A stretch of DNA of 64,000 nucleotides from Bradyrhizobium symbiodeficiens (GTDB lineage: Bacteria > Pseudomonadota > Alphaproteobacteria > Rhizobiales > Xanthobacteraceae): NCBI RefSeq assembly GCF_002266465.3, contig NZ_CP029427.2, positions 2,854,501-2,918,500 on the forward strand. The letters are read 5' to 3'. The notes under the pieces are model-generated. The model made no database searches. It worked only from the letters and a program-made list of their open reading frames with translations, and was not told the DNA's origin. A program made the position numbers and the translations under genes. Shown here in pieces: positions 52,042 through 60,539 of the stretch; the first letter of the stretch is position 1, and each line of letters opens with the position of its first letter.

Positions 52042-52413
52042 TCACGACCCCTTGGGTTCCGATCCCGCATTTGACAGGATTCGGCCCAACAGGCCGAAGA
52101 AGAAGGCATCCCCGGGATAGCCGCGAATGCGCCCGATCTCACGGCCCTCTTGTACCACGACGAAGGTCGGCGTGAAGGGACCCGGATCGATTCCGGCGAG
52201 ATCGGCGGGACGGGGGCTGTTCAGGTCGACCCGGCGCAACGGTGCAGCCCGGCTTTCGTCGGTGTTGCCGTAGATCGGCGCGATCTCGGCGTTGAAGCGT
52301 GCGCACCAGGCGCAGCCGGGCCGCTCGAACATGATGAGCTCGGCGGCGCGCGACGCCGTAGCGGGCAGCGCGAGCCCGACGGTGAGGGCGAGCCAAACGG
52401 CGTTTCTGTTCAT
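52042..52413 (-). CDS. soxS: SoxS-type periplasmic thioredoxin
   Basis: A 123-residue protein with a signal peptide (AVWLALTVGLALPATASRAA) and the redox pair C34-A-W-C37 in FERPGCAWCARF, then a cis-Pro loop FTPTFVV. SoxS keeps the SoxY carrier cysteine active by reduction in Paracoccus. It is divergent from soxV, which supplies reducing equivalents. Confidence 0.87.
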   Translation of the reverse strand: MNRNAVWLALTVGLALPATASRAAELIMFERPGCAWCARFNAEIAPIYGNTDESRAAPLRRVDLNSPRPADLAGIDPGPFTPTFVVVQEGREIGRIRGYPGDAFFFGLLGRILSNAGSEPKGS

Positions 52414-52476
52414 GCTGCGTAATCGGGCCTTTGCGGGCTTGATTGGCGGACTTGCTTCCCAAACGCCCTTGACGTC

Positions 52477-52499
52477 TTATATCATTAAATTCGTATATG
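52477..52499. promoter_or_regulatory. AT-rich operator between soxS and soxV
   Basis: TTATATCATTAAATTCGTATATG is an AT-rich stretch in otherwise GC-rich DNA, with ATAT at both ends and the core ATATCATTAA shared in near-identical form with sites at 54006 and 54685. TTGACG at 52469-52474 is a likely -35 for soxV, so the site overlaps the promoter. SoxR binding is inferred. Confidence 0.55.
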
Positions 52500-52518
52500 T
52501 GCTAGGGATGGGGCGGAA

Positions 52519-53250
52519 ATGACCTTGGATGTCACGCTTGGTGCGGCCTTTGTCGCGGGCCTGTTGTCGTTTCTGTCGCCCTGCATCCTGCCTCTGGTGC
52601 CGCCCTTCCTTTGCTACATGGCCGGTGTCTCGGTCACGGATCTGTCCGGCGACCGGCCGGATCTGCGGCCGCGGATCCTGATCTCCGCTCTGGCCTTCGT
52701 GGCGGGCTTTTCGCTGGTGTTCGTCGCGCTCGGCTCCACCGCGTCGATCGCGGGACGCTTCATCTCCGCACATCTGTCGACGCTCGGCATCGTCGCCGGC
52801 GGGCTGATTATCGTGATGGGCTTGCATTTTCTGGGGTTGCTCAGGATTCCGCTGCTCTATCGCAGCGCGACCGTGCAGGTCGACAACCGCCCGGCCGGCG
52901 TGGCGGGGGCCTTCGTCATGGGCTTGGCCTTTGCGTTCGGCTGGACGCCCTGCGCGGGCCCGATCCTCGCTGCCGTTCTGCTGATGGCGGGCTCGGAGGA
53001 CACGACCGGGCGAGGGGCGCTGCTGCTGCTCGCCTATTCGGTCGGGACCGGCATTCCCTTCCTGATCGCGGCGGCCTTCACCGGCCGCTTCATCGCCGCG
53101 CTCGGCCGTGTGCGCCGGCATCTCGGCCTGATCGAGAAGACGATGGGCGTTTTCCTGGTCGCGACCGGCCTGATGTTCCTGACCGGATTGATGCCCGCGG
53201 TCTCGGAATGGCTGCTCGAGTATTTTCCTGGACTGACCAGTATCGGCTGA
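52519..53250 (+). CDS. soxV: CcdA/SoxV thiol-disulfide transporter
   Basis: A 243-residue six-helix membrane protein. Its two redox cysteines are in FLSPCILPLVPPFLCYMAGV and FGWTPCAGPILAAVLLMAGS. CcdA-like SoxV carries electrons from cytoplasmic thioredoxin across the membrane to periplasmic SoxW and SoxS. Its stop is only 2 bp from that of the convergent gene at 53253. Confidence 0.88.
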   Translation: MTLDVTLGAAFVAGLLSFLSPCILPLVPPFLCYMAGVSVTDLSGDRPDLRPRILISALAFVAGFSLVFVALGSTASIAGRFISAHLSTLGIVAGGLIIVMGLHFLGLLRIPLLYRSATVQVDNRPAGVAGAFVMGLAFAFGWTPCAGPILAAVLLMAGSEDTTGRGALLLLAYSVGTGIPFLIAAAFTGRFIAALGRVRRHLGLIEKTMGVFLVATGLMFLTGLMPAVSEWLLEYFPGLTSIG

Positions 53251-53252
53251 GG

Positions 53253-53972
53253 CTAGCCGTAGCGAAAGTCGAGCAACTGGGCGAAGGACTGCAGCTCGAT
53301 CAGGTAACGATGCACCAGGGGGCCGTCGCCCGCCATCACGGCATGGGCGATCGCGCTGCTGCTGGCGATTGCGCCGTCGATCAGGCGGCGGAATTCGCCC
53401 TGGGCGGCGATCTCGCTATTTGCCCATTCGTTACAGCGTACGAGCCGATCGCGGAACGCGCCTGCGGCGGAAACGGTTTCCTCAGCGTTCGCCGGTGCCG
53501 GCTGTTCGCCATATCTGATGGCCGCGACACGCAAGGTCTCCATGGCGGGCGCGATCTCGAAGATGCAATCGCCGAGATCGTAGAGCCCCGCGTGACGTCT
53601 GAGCGCGTGAAAAGCCTGTCGAAGCGCAAGCAACTCACGGCCGGCGGCGACAGTGTCGCCTCGCTCCAGCGCGCCCGTCGCTGTGGTCAGTCGTTCGTGC
53701 CCCCGGTCGAGAAATCCCGGCCATCCGGCCGGCGCGTTGGCGGGCAGGACACCGGACGCGTTCGGAGCGAGCCGTTTCCACCGGGCGATCGCCTCTTCGG
53801 TCTCGATCTGTGCCAGCGCGACATTTCCGGTGCGCGCATAGCTCGCGGCCGTGCGCAGACTGGCCATGATCGGCGCCATCGCCGATGCGACATCCGCAGG
53901 TCTATCGGCTTCCGCGCCGGGCGCGAGCGCGGTCGAGGCCAGCCACGCCAGCAGCGCGATGGTGCAGCGCAA
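53253..53972 (-). CDS. Exported protein of unknown function in the sox locus
   Basis: A 239-residue protein with a signal peptide (MRCTIALLAWLASTALAPGA) and an almost wholly alpha-helical, Ala-rich body resembling a helix bundle. It has two cysteines (DLGDCIFE and RLVRCNEWAN) but no CxxCH heme site. It is divergent from soxW, sharing an AT-rich operator, and convergent with soxV. I do not recognise the family. Its setting suggests a periplasmic role in sulfur oxidation. Confidence 0.75.
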   Translation of the reverse strand: MRCTIALLAWLASTALAPGAEADRPADVASAMAPIMASLRTAASYARTGNVALAQIETEEAIARWKRLAPNASGVLPANAPAGWPGFLDRGHERLTTATGALERGDTVAAGRELLALRQAFHALRRHAGLYDLGDCIFEIAPAMETLRVAAIRYGEQPAPANAEETVSAAGAFRDRLVRCNEWANSEIAAQGEFRRLIDGAIASSSAIAHAVMAGDGPLVHRYLIELQSFAQLLDFRYG

Positions 53973-53998
53973 ATTCGGATCTCCTTGTCACATTCGTG

Positions 53999-54015
53999 TA
54001 TTCGAATATCATAAT
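53999..54015. promoter_or_regulatory. AT-rich operator before soxW
   Basis: A perfect 10-bp palindrome TATTCGAATA (53999-54008) runs into ATATCATAAT (54006-54015), a decamer found unchanged at 54685-54694 before soxX. It lies between soxW and the divergent unknown gene and even overlaps the first possible soxW ATG (54014). Binding by the ArsR-type SoxR is inferred. Confidence 0.6.
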
Positions 54016-54637
54016 GAAAATGAGCAACGCGCAAGATCTTCCGACGCACGAAATCCCGACGTCGCTTCTCGGGCTGACACGCCGCGGCCTCCTGGCATTC
54101 GCGGCAAGCGCGGCTTTGGCCGGCCGCCGCGCGGCGGCGACCGAGCCCCCGGTCGGAGAAGACGGGCTCTATCACGAGCCCTGGTTTCTGCAGAGTTTCC
54201 TCGATCTGCGCGAGGACCTGGAGAGCGCGGCGGCCGGCGGCAAGCGCCTCGCCATCATGTGGGAGCTGCGGGGCTGCCCCTATTGCCGCGAGACGCATCT
54301 GGTCAACTTCGCCGATGCCGGCATCGCGACCTATATCCGCGACAATTTCGAGGTGTTGCAACTCAATCTGATCGGTTCGCGCAAGGTGACGGACTTCGAT
54401 CGCCAGGAACTATCAGAGAAAGAGCTCGCCCAAAAATACGGGATCCGGTTCACGCCGACCTTTCAGTTCTTTCCGCCATCCCCTGATGGTCTCGACGCAA
54501 AGGACGCGATGGCGCGCGAAGTGGCCCGCGCCCCGGGTTATCTCAAGCCGCCGCACTTCCTGGCGATGTTTCGCTTCGTGCGGGAGCGCGCCTATGAGCG
54601 CGGCTCGTTCCGGGATTTTCTGGCCGCGAACGGCTGA
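54014..54637 (+). CDS. soxW: SoxW-type thioredoxin
   Basis: A 207-residue thioredoxin-fold protein. A Tat-like leader (LTRRGLLAFAASAALAGRRA) is followed by the redox pair C88-P-Y-C91 in MWELRGCPYCRETHLVNFAD and a cis-Pro loop FTPTFQF. SoxW is reduced by SoxV and in turn keeps Sox proteins reduced. There is no clear ribosome binding site; ATGs at 54014 and 54020 are both possible and the former overlaps the operator. Confidence 0.85.
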   Translation: MKMSNAQDLPTHEIPTSLLGLTRRGLLAFAASAALAGRRAAATEPPVGEDGLYHEPWFLQSFLDLREDLESAAAGGKRLAIMWELRGCPYCRETHLVNFADAGIATYIRDNFEVLQLNLIGSRKVTDFDRQELSEKELAQKYGIRFTPTFQFFPPSPDGLDAKDAMAREVARAPGYLKPPHFLAMFRFVRERAYERGSFRDFLAANG

Positions 54638-54673
54638 CCGAGAGCCTGTTTCGAAATTCGCTTGACGCCGCCT

Positions 54674-54694
54674 TTCATATGAACATATCATAAT
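54674..54694 (+). promoter_or_regulatory. AT-rich operator and promoter of soxXYZABCD
   Basis: A perfect palindrome TTCATATGAA (54674-54683) is followed by ATATCATAAT (54685-54694), identical to the decamer before soxW. TTGACG (54662-54667) and TATCAT (54686-54691), 18 bp apart, could be the -35 and -10 elements, so a repressor here would cover the promoter. Confidence 0.6.
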
Positions 54695-54765
54695 AGCTGA
54701 ATTTGATGGATCGTGAGTCCATCGCAAAACGAGGCGGGCGTCACCTCGCCATAAGGGTAGGAAAC

Positions 54766-55209
54766 ATGCGGCGCTCGCTCGCGGCTGCGTTTGCACTATG
54801 TCTCTCGGCCGGAAGCGCCTGCGCGCAGGAGCCGATCAAGCTAGATGTCGTCAATGACGCGTTACCCAAATCCTTGACCGGTGCGCCGGGCAATCCCGAT
54901 GCCGGCAAGAAGGTGTTCTTGACGCGCACGCTCGGCAATTGCCTAGCCTGCCACCAGGTTACCAGCCTGAAGTCCGAGGATTTCCATGGCGAGTTCGGCC
55001 CGTCGCTCGACGGCGTCGCCGGCCGCTACACCGAGGCGCAATTGCGCCTCATCATCGCCGATCCCAAGCGCATCTTCACCGACACCGTCATGCCGGCGTT
55101 CTTCAGGAACGAGGGGCTTAGCCGGGTGCGCCCGGAGTTCGTCGGCAAGTCAATTCTGACGGCCGCGCAGGTCGAGGACGTGGTCGCCTATCTCAAGACG
55201 CTGAACTGA
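54766..55209 (+). CDS. soxX: SoxX, monoheme cytochrome c
   Basis: A 147-residue periplasmic cytochrome with a signal peptide (SLAAAFALCLSAGSACA) and heme site C59-L-A-C62-H63 in GNCLACHQ; FRNEGLS and VMPAFF near the C-terminus may hold the Met ligand. SoxX pairs with SoxA to attach thiosulfate to SoxY. The ATG at 54766 has AGGAAAC before it; a longer TTG/ATG frame from 54703 is unlikely. Confidence 0.9.
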   Translation: MRRSLAAAFALCLSAGSACAQEPIKLDVVNDALPKSLTGAPGNPDAGKKVFLTRTLGNCLACHQVTSLKSEDFHGEFGPSLDGVAGRYTEAQLRLIIADPKRIFTDTVMPAFFRNEGLSRVRPEFVGKSILTAAQVEDVVAYLKTLN

Positions 55210-55228
55210 CGGCGAGGAGGACTAAGGA

Positions 55229-55681
55229 ATGAAAGCCATCAATCGACGGCAGGCATTTGCGCTCGGGGGCGGCTTCGTCATGCTGACCCTGATGCCCATG
55301 GCGGCCGATGCCGAAGTGACGGGCGACGCGGCGAAGTGGATCGAGAAGTTCACCGGCGGCAAGCAACCGGTCAAGGGCAAGATCTCGCTCGACCTGCCTG
55401 AGATCGCGGAAAACGGCAACACCGTGCCTCTGTCGCTCACGGTGGAAAGCCCGATGACCGCGGACTCCTATGTCAAGGAAGTCATGATCCTCGCGGACGG
55501 CAATCCGAACGCCGGTGTCGCGACGCTGATGTTCACGCCGCTCTCGGGCAAGGCGGAAGCATCGATCCGGATCCGGCTCGCCACCACGCAGAACGTGGTT
55601 GCGGTCGCAAAAATGAGCGACGGGTCGCTGTTCACGGAGCAGAAGACCGTCAAGGTCACAATCGGCGGCTGCGGCGGCTAA
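55229..55681 (+). CDS. soxY: SoxY, sulfur carrier
   Basis: A 150-residue Tat-exported carrier (NRRQAFALGGGF) ending IGGCGG. C148 in the flexible GGCGG tail is the covalent attachment site for sulfur intermediates. The body matches SoxY (WIEKFTGGKQPVKGKISLDL, then PEIAENGNTVPLSLTVESPM). It is followed 17 bp later by soxZ, its partner. Confidence 0.95.
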   Translation: MKAINRRQAFALGGGFVMLTLMPMAADAEVTGDAAKWIEKFTGGKQPVKGKISLDLPEIAENGNTVPLSLTVESPMTADSYVKEVMILADGNPNAGVATLMFTPLSGKAEASIRIRLATTQNVVAVAKMSDGSLFTEQKTVKVTIGGCGG

Positions 55682-55698
55682 GCTAAAGGAGACGGACG

Positions 55699-56025
55699 AT
55701 GGCAGAGAAACCGCGCCTCAAGCTTCCCAAGGAAGCGGCCAAGGGCGAAATCATCCAGATCAAGACCCTGGTCTCGCATGTCATGGAGTCGGGCCAGCGC
55801 AAGGACGCGCAGGGCAAGCCTATACCGCGCAAGATCATCAACAAGTTCACCTGCGAGTTCAACGGCAAGCCGGTGTTCTCCTGCGCACTCGAACCGGCGA
55901 TCTCGGCCAACCCCTACATCCAGTTCGACGCCAGGATCGACGAAGCCGGGACGTTCAAGTTCGCCTGGACCGATGACGACGGCTCGGTGATCACGGCCGA
56001 AGAGAAGATCGCGCTCAAGGCGTAA
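55699..56025 (+). CDS. soxZ: SoxZ, SoxY partner
   Basis: A 108-residue protein without its own signal peptide (PRLKLPKEAAKGEIIQIKTL, then VSHVMESGQRKD; later CEFNGKPVFSCALEPAISAN). SoxZ folds with SoxY and is co-exported with it. GGAGACGGACG precedes its ATG. Confidence 0.95.
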   Translation: MAEKPRLKLPKEAAKGEIIQIKTLVSHVMESGQRKDAQGKPIPRKIINKFTCEFNGKPVFSCALEPAISANPYIQFDARIDEAGTFKFAWTDDDGSVITAEEKIALKA

Positions 56026-56053
56026 TGCCATAGAGCTTCGAGGGAGAGGGCGG

Positions 56054-56875
56054 ATGCTGTCGCGCTATATTGGACTAGCTGTCGCGATCGCCGCGGCCGC
56101 ATCATGGGCGACGTGCGCCTCCGCGCAGGAGGCCGAACGCAAGGGCATCCCGGCGCCTCCCGGACACGTCTTCAAGACCATCATCTCCGGCTACCAGTTC
56201 CGCACCAAGGAAACGCGAGCCCTGCAGGACGACGACCTGGAGAACCCGGGCTTCCTCGCGGTGGAGCGCGCGGCGGATGCCTGGAAGAAGGTCGAGGGGA
56301 GCGAAGGCAAGTCCTGCATGAGCTGCCACGGCGAGGCCGAGACCAGCATGAAGGGCGTCGGCGCGGCGATGCCGAAATGGGACGACAAGCTCAAGAAGCC
56401 GGTCAATCTCGAGCAGCGCATCAACATCTGCCGCAGCGAGCACATGAAGGCGGAGCCCTGGAAATTCAAATCTAGAGAGCTGACCGACATGACCACTTTC
56501 GTGCGATACCAATCGCACGGCATGCCGGTGGCGGTGAAGACCGACGGGCCGATGTCGCCGTGGTTCGAGCGCGGCAAGCAGACCTATTACACGCGCTATG
56601 GACAGCTCGATCTCGCCTGCGCGTCGTGCCACGAACGCAACAACGGAAAGTTCATGCGTGCGGACTTCCTGAGTCAGGGTCAGACCAACGGCTTCCCGAC
56701 CTATCGGCTGCGCGACCAACGCCTGGTGCCGCTGCATGAGCGGTTCGAGGGCTGCATGTTCGACGTGCGCGCCGAGCCGTTCAAGCCGCTCTCGGACGAC
56801 TTCCTTGCGCTCGAGCTCTATGTCGCCTGGCGCGGCATCGGGTTGCCGGTCGAGACGCCGTCGGTTCGCAACTGA
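56054..56875 (+). CDS. soxA: SoxA, diheme cytochrome c
   Basis: A 273-residue periplasmic cytochrome with a signal peptide (LAVAIAAAASWATCASAQ), heme sites C88-M-S-C91-H92 and C189-A-S-C192-H193, and active-site C234 in FEGCMFDVRAEPF, the persulfide-forming axial ligand. With SoxX it oxidatively joins thiosulfate to SoxY. Both heme sites are kept here, so this is the diheme form. Confidence 0.93.
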   Translation: MLSRYIGLAVAIAAAASWATCASAQEAERKGIPAPPGHVFKTIISGYQFRTKETRALQDDDLENPGFLAVERAADAWKKVEGSEGKSCMSCHGEAETSMKGVGAAMPKWDDKLKKPVNLEQRINICRSEHMKAEPWKFKSRELTDMTTFVRYQSHGMPVAVKTDGPMSPWFERGKQTYYTRYGQLDLACASCHERNNGKFMRADFLSQGQTNGFPTYRLRDQRLVPLHERFEGCMFDVRAEPFKPLSDDFLALELYVAWRGIGLPVETPSVRN

Positions 56876-56902
56876 AACGATGAGCTTGCAGGAGTATTGC
56901 GC

Positions 56903-58594
56903 ATGATCTCTCGGCGCGAGTTCATTCAGGTTGCCGCGGCAACGGCGGCACTCTCGACCGGCGTCGGCTCCGGCCTGACCCGGGCGGTCGCCCAGCAGCG
57001 CCTGACCGAGAAGGAGTTGCTGGCGTTCGAGCCACTCGGCAACGTCACGCTGGTGCACGTGACCGATATCCACGGCCAGCTGATGCCGCTCTATTTCCGT
57101 GAACCCTCGACCAATCTCGGGGTGGGCGAGGCCAAGGGGCTTCCGCCGCACGTCACCGGCAGGGAGTTTCTCGCCCGTTTCGGCATCGCGCCCGGCTCGT
57201 CCGCGGCCTATGCGTTGACCTCGGAGGATTTCGAGGCGCTTGCCAAGAGCTACGGCCGGATCGGCGGGCTCGATCGCGCCGCAACCGTGATCAAGGCGAT
57301 CCGTGCCGAGCGCGGCGACAAGGTTGCGCTGCTCGACGGCGGTGACACCTGGCAGGGCTCATGGTCCTCGCTGAAAACGCGCGGCCAGGACATGATCGAC
57401 TGCATGGCCTTGCTCAAGCCCGATGCCATGACCGGCCATTGGGAGTTCACCTATGGCACCGAGCGCGTCAAGCAGGCGATCGACGGGCTCGGCTTTCCCT
57501 TCCTCGGTCTCAACATCCGCGATACCGAGTGGAACGAGGCGGCCTTCGACGCCTCGACCATGATCGAGCGCGGCGGCGTCAAGATCGCGGTGCTCGGCCA
57601 GGCGTTCCCCTATACACCGGTCGCCAATCCGCGCTGGATGATTCCGAACTGGTCATTCGGCGTGCGCGAGGAGGACGTCCAGGCTCAGGTCGACAAGGCG
57701 CGCAAGGGTGGTGCGCAACTCGTCGTGCTGCTGTCCCACAATGGCTTCGACGTCGATCGCAAGCTCGCGACCCGTGTCAAGGGCATCGACGTCATCCTGA
57801 CCGGACATACCCATGACGCGCTGCCCGAGGCCGTCAAGGTCGGCAAGACCCTGCTGATCGCATCAGGCTCCTCCGGAAAGTTCGTCTCGCGGCTCGATCT
57901 CGACGTCCGCGACGGCGAGGTCAAGGCGTTCCGTTACAAGCTGATTCCGCTGTTCTCCGATGTGATCACGGCGGACGCCGAGATGGCCGCGAAGATCGCC
58001 GAGGTCCGCAAGCCGTTCGCGTCCGAGCTGGCCAAGGTGCTCGGCAAGACCGACTCGCTGCTCTATCGGCGTGGCAATTTCAACGGCACGTTTGATGACC
58101 TGATCTGCCAGGCGCTGATGCAGGAGCGCGATGCCGAGATCGCGCTGTCGCCTGGCTTCCGCTGGGGCACCAGCGTGCTGCCGGGGCAGGACATCACCTT
58201 CGAGGACGTCACGAACGCTACCGCGATCACCTATCCCGCGGTCTACCGCATGGGCATGACGGGCAGCCGGTTGAAGGAGATCATCGAGGACGTCGCCGAC
58301 AATCTCTTCAACGCCGATCCCTATTACCAGCAGGGTGGCGACATGGTGCGGATCGGCGGACTGTCTTACGCGATCGACGTCACCAAGCCGCAGGGGCAGC
58401 GTATCTCCGACATGCAGGTTCTCAAGACCGGCACGCCGATCGATCCCACCAGGGAATACCAGGTCGCCGGCTGGGCCAGCGTCAACGAAGGAACCGAAGG
58501 GCCGCCGATCTGGGACGTCGTCGCGAACTATTTGACGCGACAGAAAACCGTTCGGCTCGAGCCCAACAGGGCCGTCAAAGTTACCGGAGCGTAA
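56903..58594 (+). CDS. soxB: SoxB, dimanganese S-sulfosulfanyl hydrolase
   Basis: A 563-residue enzyme of the 5'-nucleotidase fold with a Tat leader (SRREFIQVAAATAALSTGVG). Metal ligands are in VHVTDIHGQL (D55, H57), LLDGGDTWQGS, GHWEFTYG and LLSHNGFDV; ILTGHTHDALPEA completes the site. SoxB releases sulfate from SoxY-bound thiosulfonate. GCAGGAG stands eight bases before the ATG at 56903; a TTG at 56897 is also in frame. Confidence 0.95.
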   Translation: MISRREFIQVAAATAALSTGVGSGLTRAVAQQRLTEKELLAFEPLGNVTLVHVTDIHGQLMPLYFREPSTNLGVGEAKGLPPHVTGREFLARFGIAPGSSAAYALTSEDFEALAKSYGRIGGLDRAATVIKAIRAERGDKVALLDGGDTWQGSWSSLKTRGQDMIDCMALLKPDAMTGHWEFTYGTERVKQAIDGLGFPFLGLNIRDTEWNEAAFDASTMIERGGVKIAVLGQAFPYTPVANPRWMIPNWSFGVREEDVQAQVDKARKGGAQLVVLLSHNGFDVDRKLATRVKGIDVILTGHTHDALPEAVKVGKTLLIASGSSGKFVSRLDLDVRDGEVKAFRYKLIPLFSDVITADAEMAAKIAEVRKPFASELAKVLGKTDSLLYRRGNFNGTFDDLICQALMQERDAEIALSPGFRWGTSVLPGQDITFEDVTNATAITYPAVYRMGMTGSRLKEIIEDVADNLFNADPYYQQGGDMVRIGGLSYAIDVTKPQGQRISDMQVLKTGTPIDPTREYQVAGWASVNEGTEGPPIWDVVANYLTRQKTVRLEPNRAVKVTGA

Positions 58595-58600
58595 GAAGCG

Positions 58601-59863
58601 ATGTCGAAAACAGACAGCCAATCCCGTCGCAGCTTCCTGGCCACCGGCGCCGGCGTCGCGGCCGCCATGCTGGCAAGACCGGCAGCCGCTGGCGGAAATC
58701 CCGCCAACCAGCCGCCTAATGTGCCCGAGTGGACGAAGTCGCTCGGCGAGGGCGTCGCCGTGCGCCCGTACGGCAAGCCGTCGAAATTCGAGAAGGACGT
58801 CGTCCGGCGCGACGTCGAATGGCTGACTGCCTCGCGCGAATCCTCGGTGAGCTTCACGCCGCTGCACGAGCTCGAAGGCATCATTACCCCGAACGGCCTC
58901 TGCTTCGAGCGCCATCACGGCGGCATCGCCGAGGTCGATCCGGCTGATCACCGCCTGATGATCCATGGCCTCGTCGAGCGTCCGCTCATTCTCACGCTGG
59001 AGGAGCTGAAGCGCTATCCGCGCGTCAATCGCATCCACTTCATGGAATGCGCGGCGAATTCGGGCATGGAATGGCGCGGCGCCCAGCTCAATGGCTGCCA
59101 GTTCACTCACGGCATGATCCACTGCGTGCAATATACCGGCGTCTCGCTGCGCACCCTGCTGGAAGAAGCCGGCGTCAAGAGCAACGGCAAGTGGCTGCTG
59201 GTCGAGGGAGCCGATGCCGCCACGATGGATCGCAGTCTGCCGATCGAGAAGGCGCTCGACGACTGCATCATCGCCTACAAGATGAACGGCGAGGCGCTCT
59301 ATCCTGAGCAAGGCTATCCGATGCGGCTCGTGGTGCCGGGCTGGCAGGGCAATCTCTGGGTCAAGTGGCTGCGCCGCATCAAGGTCGGTGATCAGCCTTG
59401 GCACACCCGCGAGGAGACGTCGAAATACACTGACCTCATGCCGAACGGCAAGGCGCGCCGCTTCACCTGGTCGATGGACGCCAAGTCCGTGATCACGAGC
59501 CCGAGCCCGCAGGCGCCGATCAAGCACGGCAAAGGCTTTACCATCGTCTCGGGTCTAGCCTGGAGCGGCAACGGAAAGGTCAAGCGCGTGGACGTCTCGC
59601 TCGACGGCGGTCGCAATTGGTGGCCGGCGCGGCTCGACGGGCCGGTTCTCGACAAGGCGCTGACGCGCTTCTACTACGAGTTCGACTGGAACGGCGAGCC
59701 CCTGCTGCTTCAATCACGAGTGCAGGACGAGACCGGCTACGTGCAGCCGAGCAAGGCCGAGCTGCGCAAGATTCGCGGCGTCAACTCCATCTATCACAAC
59801 AATGGCATCCAGACCTGGCATGTGCAGGCCAATGGTGAGGTCGAGAATGTCGAAGTCGCTTAA
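58601..59863 (+). CDS. soxC: SoxC, molybdenum sulfane dehydrogenase subunit
   Basis: A 420-residue sulfite-oxidase-fold protein with a Tat leader (RRSFLATGAGVAAAMLARPA). Molybdenum ligand C150 lies in IHFMECAANSGMEW. With SoxD it oxidises the sulfane sulfur on SoxY, giving six extra electrons per thiosulfate, so this strain should oxidise thiosulfate fully rather than deposit sulfur globules. It overlaps soxD by 17 bp. Confidence 0.93.
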   Translation: MSKTDSQSRRSFLATGAGVAAAMLARPAAAGGNPANQPPNVPEWTKSLGEGVAVRPYGKPSKFEKDVVRRDVEWLTASRESSVSFTPLHELEGIITPNGLCFERHHGGIAEVDPADHRLMIHGLVERPLILTLEELKRYPRVNRIHFMECAANSGMEWRGAQLNGCQFTHGMIHCVQYTGVSLRTLLEEAGVKSNGKWLLVEGADAATMDRSLPIEKALDDCIIAYKMNGEALYPEQGYPMRLVVPGWQGNLWVKWLRRIKVGDQPWHTREETSKYTDLMPNGKARRFTWSMDAKSVITSPSPQAPIKHGKGFTIVSGLAWSGNGKVKRVDVSLDGGRNWWPARLDGPVLDKALTRFYYEFDWNGEPLLLQSRVQDETGYVQPSKAELRKIRGVNSIYHNNGIQTWHVQANGEVENVEVA

Positions 59864-60539
59864 GCTCATCGCCGTCGCGCTGACGGCCTGCGCGCTGAGC
59901 GCGCCTGCAGTCTCGCAGCAGAAGGTGGACGCGAAGGGCGGTCCCCGCTATCACATCGGCCGCGTGCCGACCGCGGACGAGATCCGCGGCTGGGACATCG
60001 ATGTGCGGCCCGACGGCCAAGGCTTGCCGGAAGGCAAGGGCACGGTCGCCGAGGGCGAAAAGCTGTTCATGGACAATTGCTCGTCCTGCCACGGCGAGTT
60101 CGGCGAGGGCAACGGCCGCTGGCCGGTTCTGGCCGGCGGCAAGGGCTCGCTGACCTCGGACAATCCGGTCAAGACGGTGGGCTCGTACTGGCCCTACGCG
60201 TCCACCGTGTTCGACTACGTCCGTCACGCCATGCCTTATGGCAATACGGGATCCTTGTCTGTCGATGAATATTATGCGCTGGTCGCTTACGTCCTCTATC
60301 TGAACGACGTCATCACCGATCAGAACTTCGAGCTGAACAAGAAGACCCTTGCCACGATCAAGATGCCGAACGAGCAGGGCTTCGTGATGGACGACCGCGC
60401 CACTAGCGAGAAGTCTTTCTGGCAGAAGGACCCCTGCATGAAGGACTGCATCGCTCCGGTGAAGATCACCGGGCGCGCTGCCGCCATCGACGTGACGCCC
60501 GAGGACGGCAAGGAGAAGAAGTCGCGGGGCGTGGAGTGA
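59847..60539 (+). CDS. soxD: SoxD, monoheme cytochrome c
   Basis: A 230-residue periplasmic cytochrome with a signal peptide (LKLIAVALTACALSAPAVSQ), a single heme site C78-S-S-C81-H82 in NCSSCHGEFGEGNGRWP, and a probable Met ligand in RHAMPYGN. SoxD of Paracoccus pantotrophus is larger and diheme, so this is the short monoheme form. A second cysteine pair, CMKDC, lies near the C-terminus. Its stop overlaps the next start as GTGA. Confidence 0.9.
   Translation: MSKSLKLIAVALTACALSAPAVSQQKVDAKGGPRYHIGRVPTADEIRGWDIDVRPDGQGLPEGKGTVAEGEKLFMDNCSSCHGEFGEGNGRWPVLAGGKGSLTSDNPVKTVGSYWPYASTVFDYVRHAMPYGNTGSLSVDEYYALVAYVLYLNDVITDQNFELNKKTLATIKMPNEQGFVMDDRATSEKSFWQKDPCMKDCIAPVKITGRAAAIDVTPEDGKEKKSRGVE

Noticed and set aside
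57863..59527. Long open frame of 554 codons on the minus strand across soxB and soxC
   Set aside because: It lies opposite two well-supported genes, its translation is rich in Arg, Asp and His with no family motifs, and it is explained by GC-biased third positions on the other strand. The same applies to long frames opposite fmdA (16429-17691), the decarboxylase (30424-31818) and the DUF3300 gene (40495-41682).
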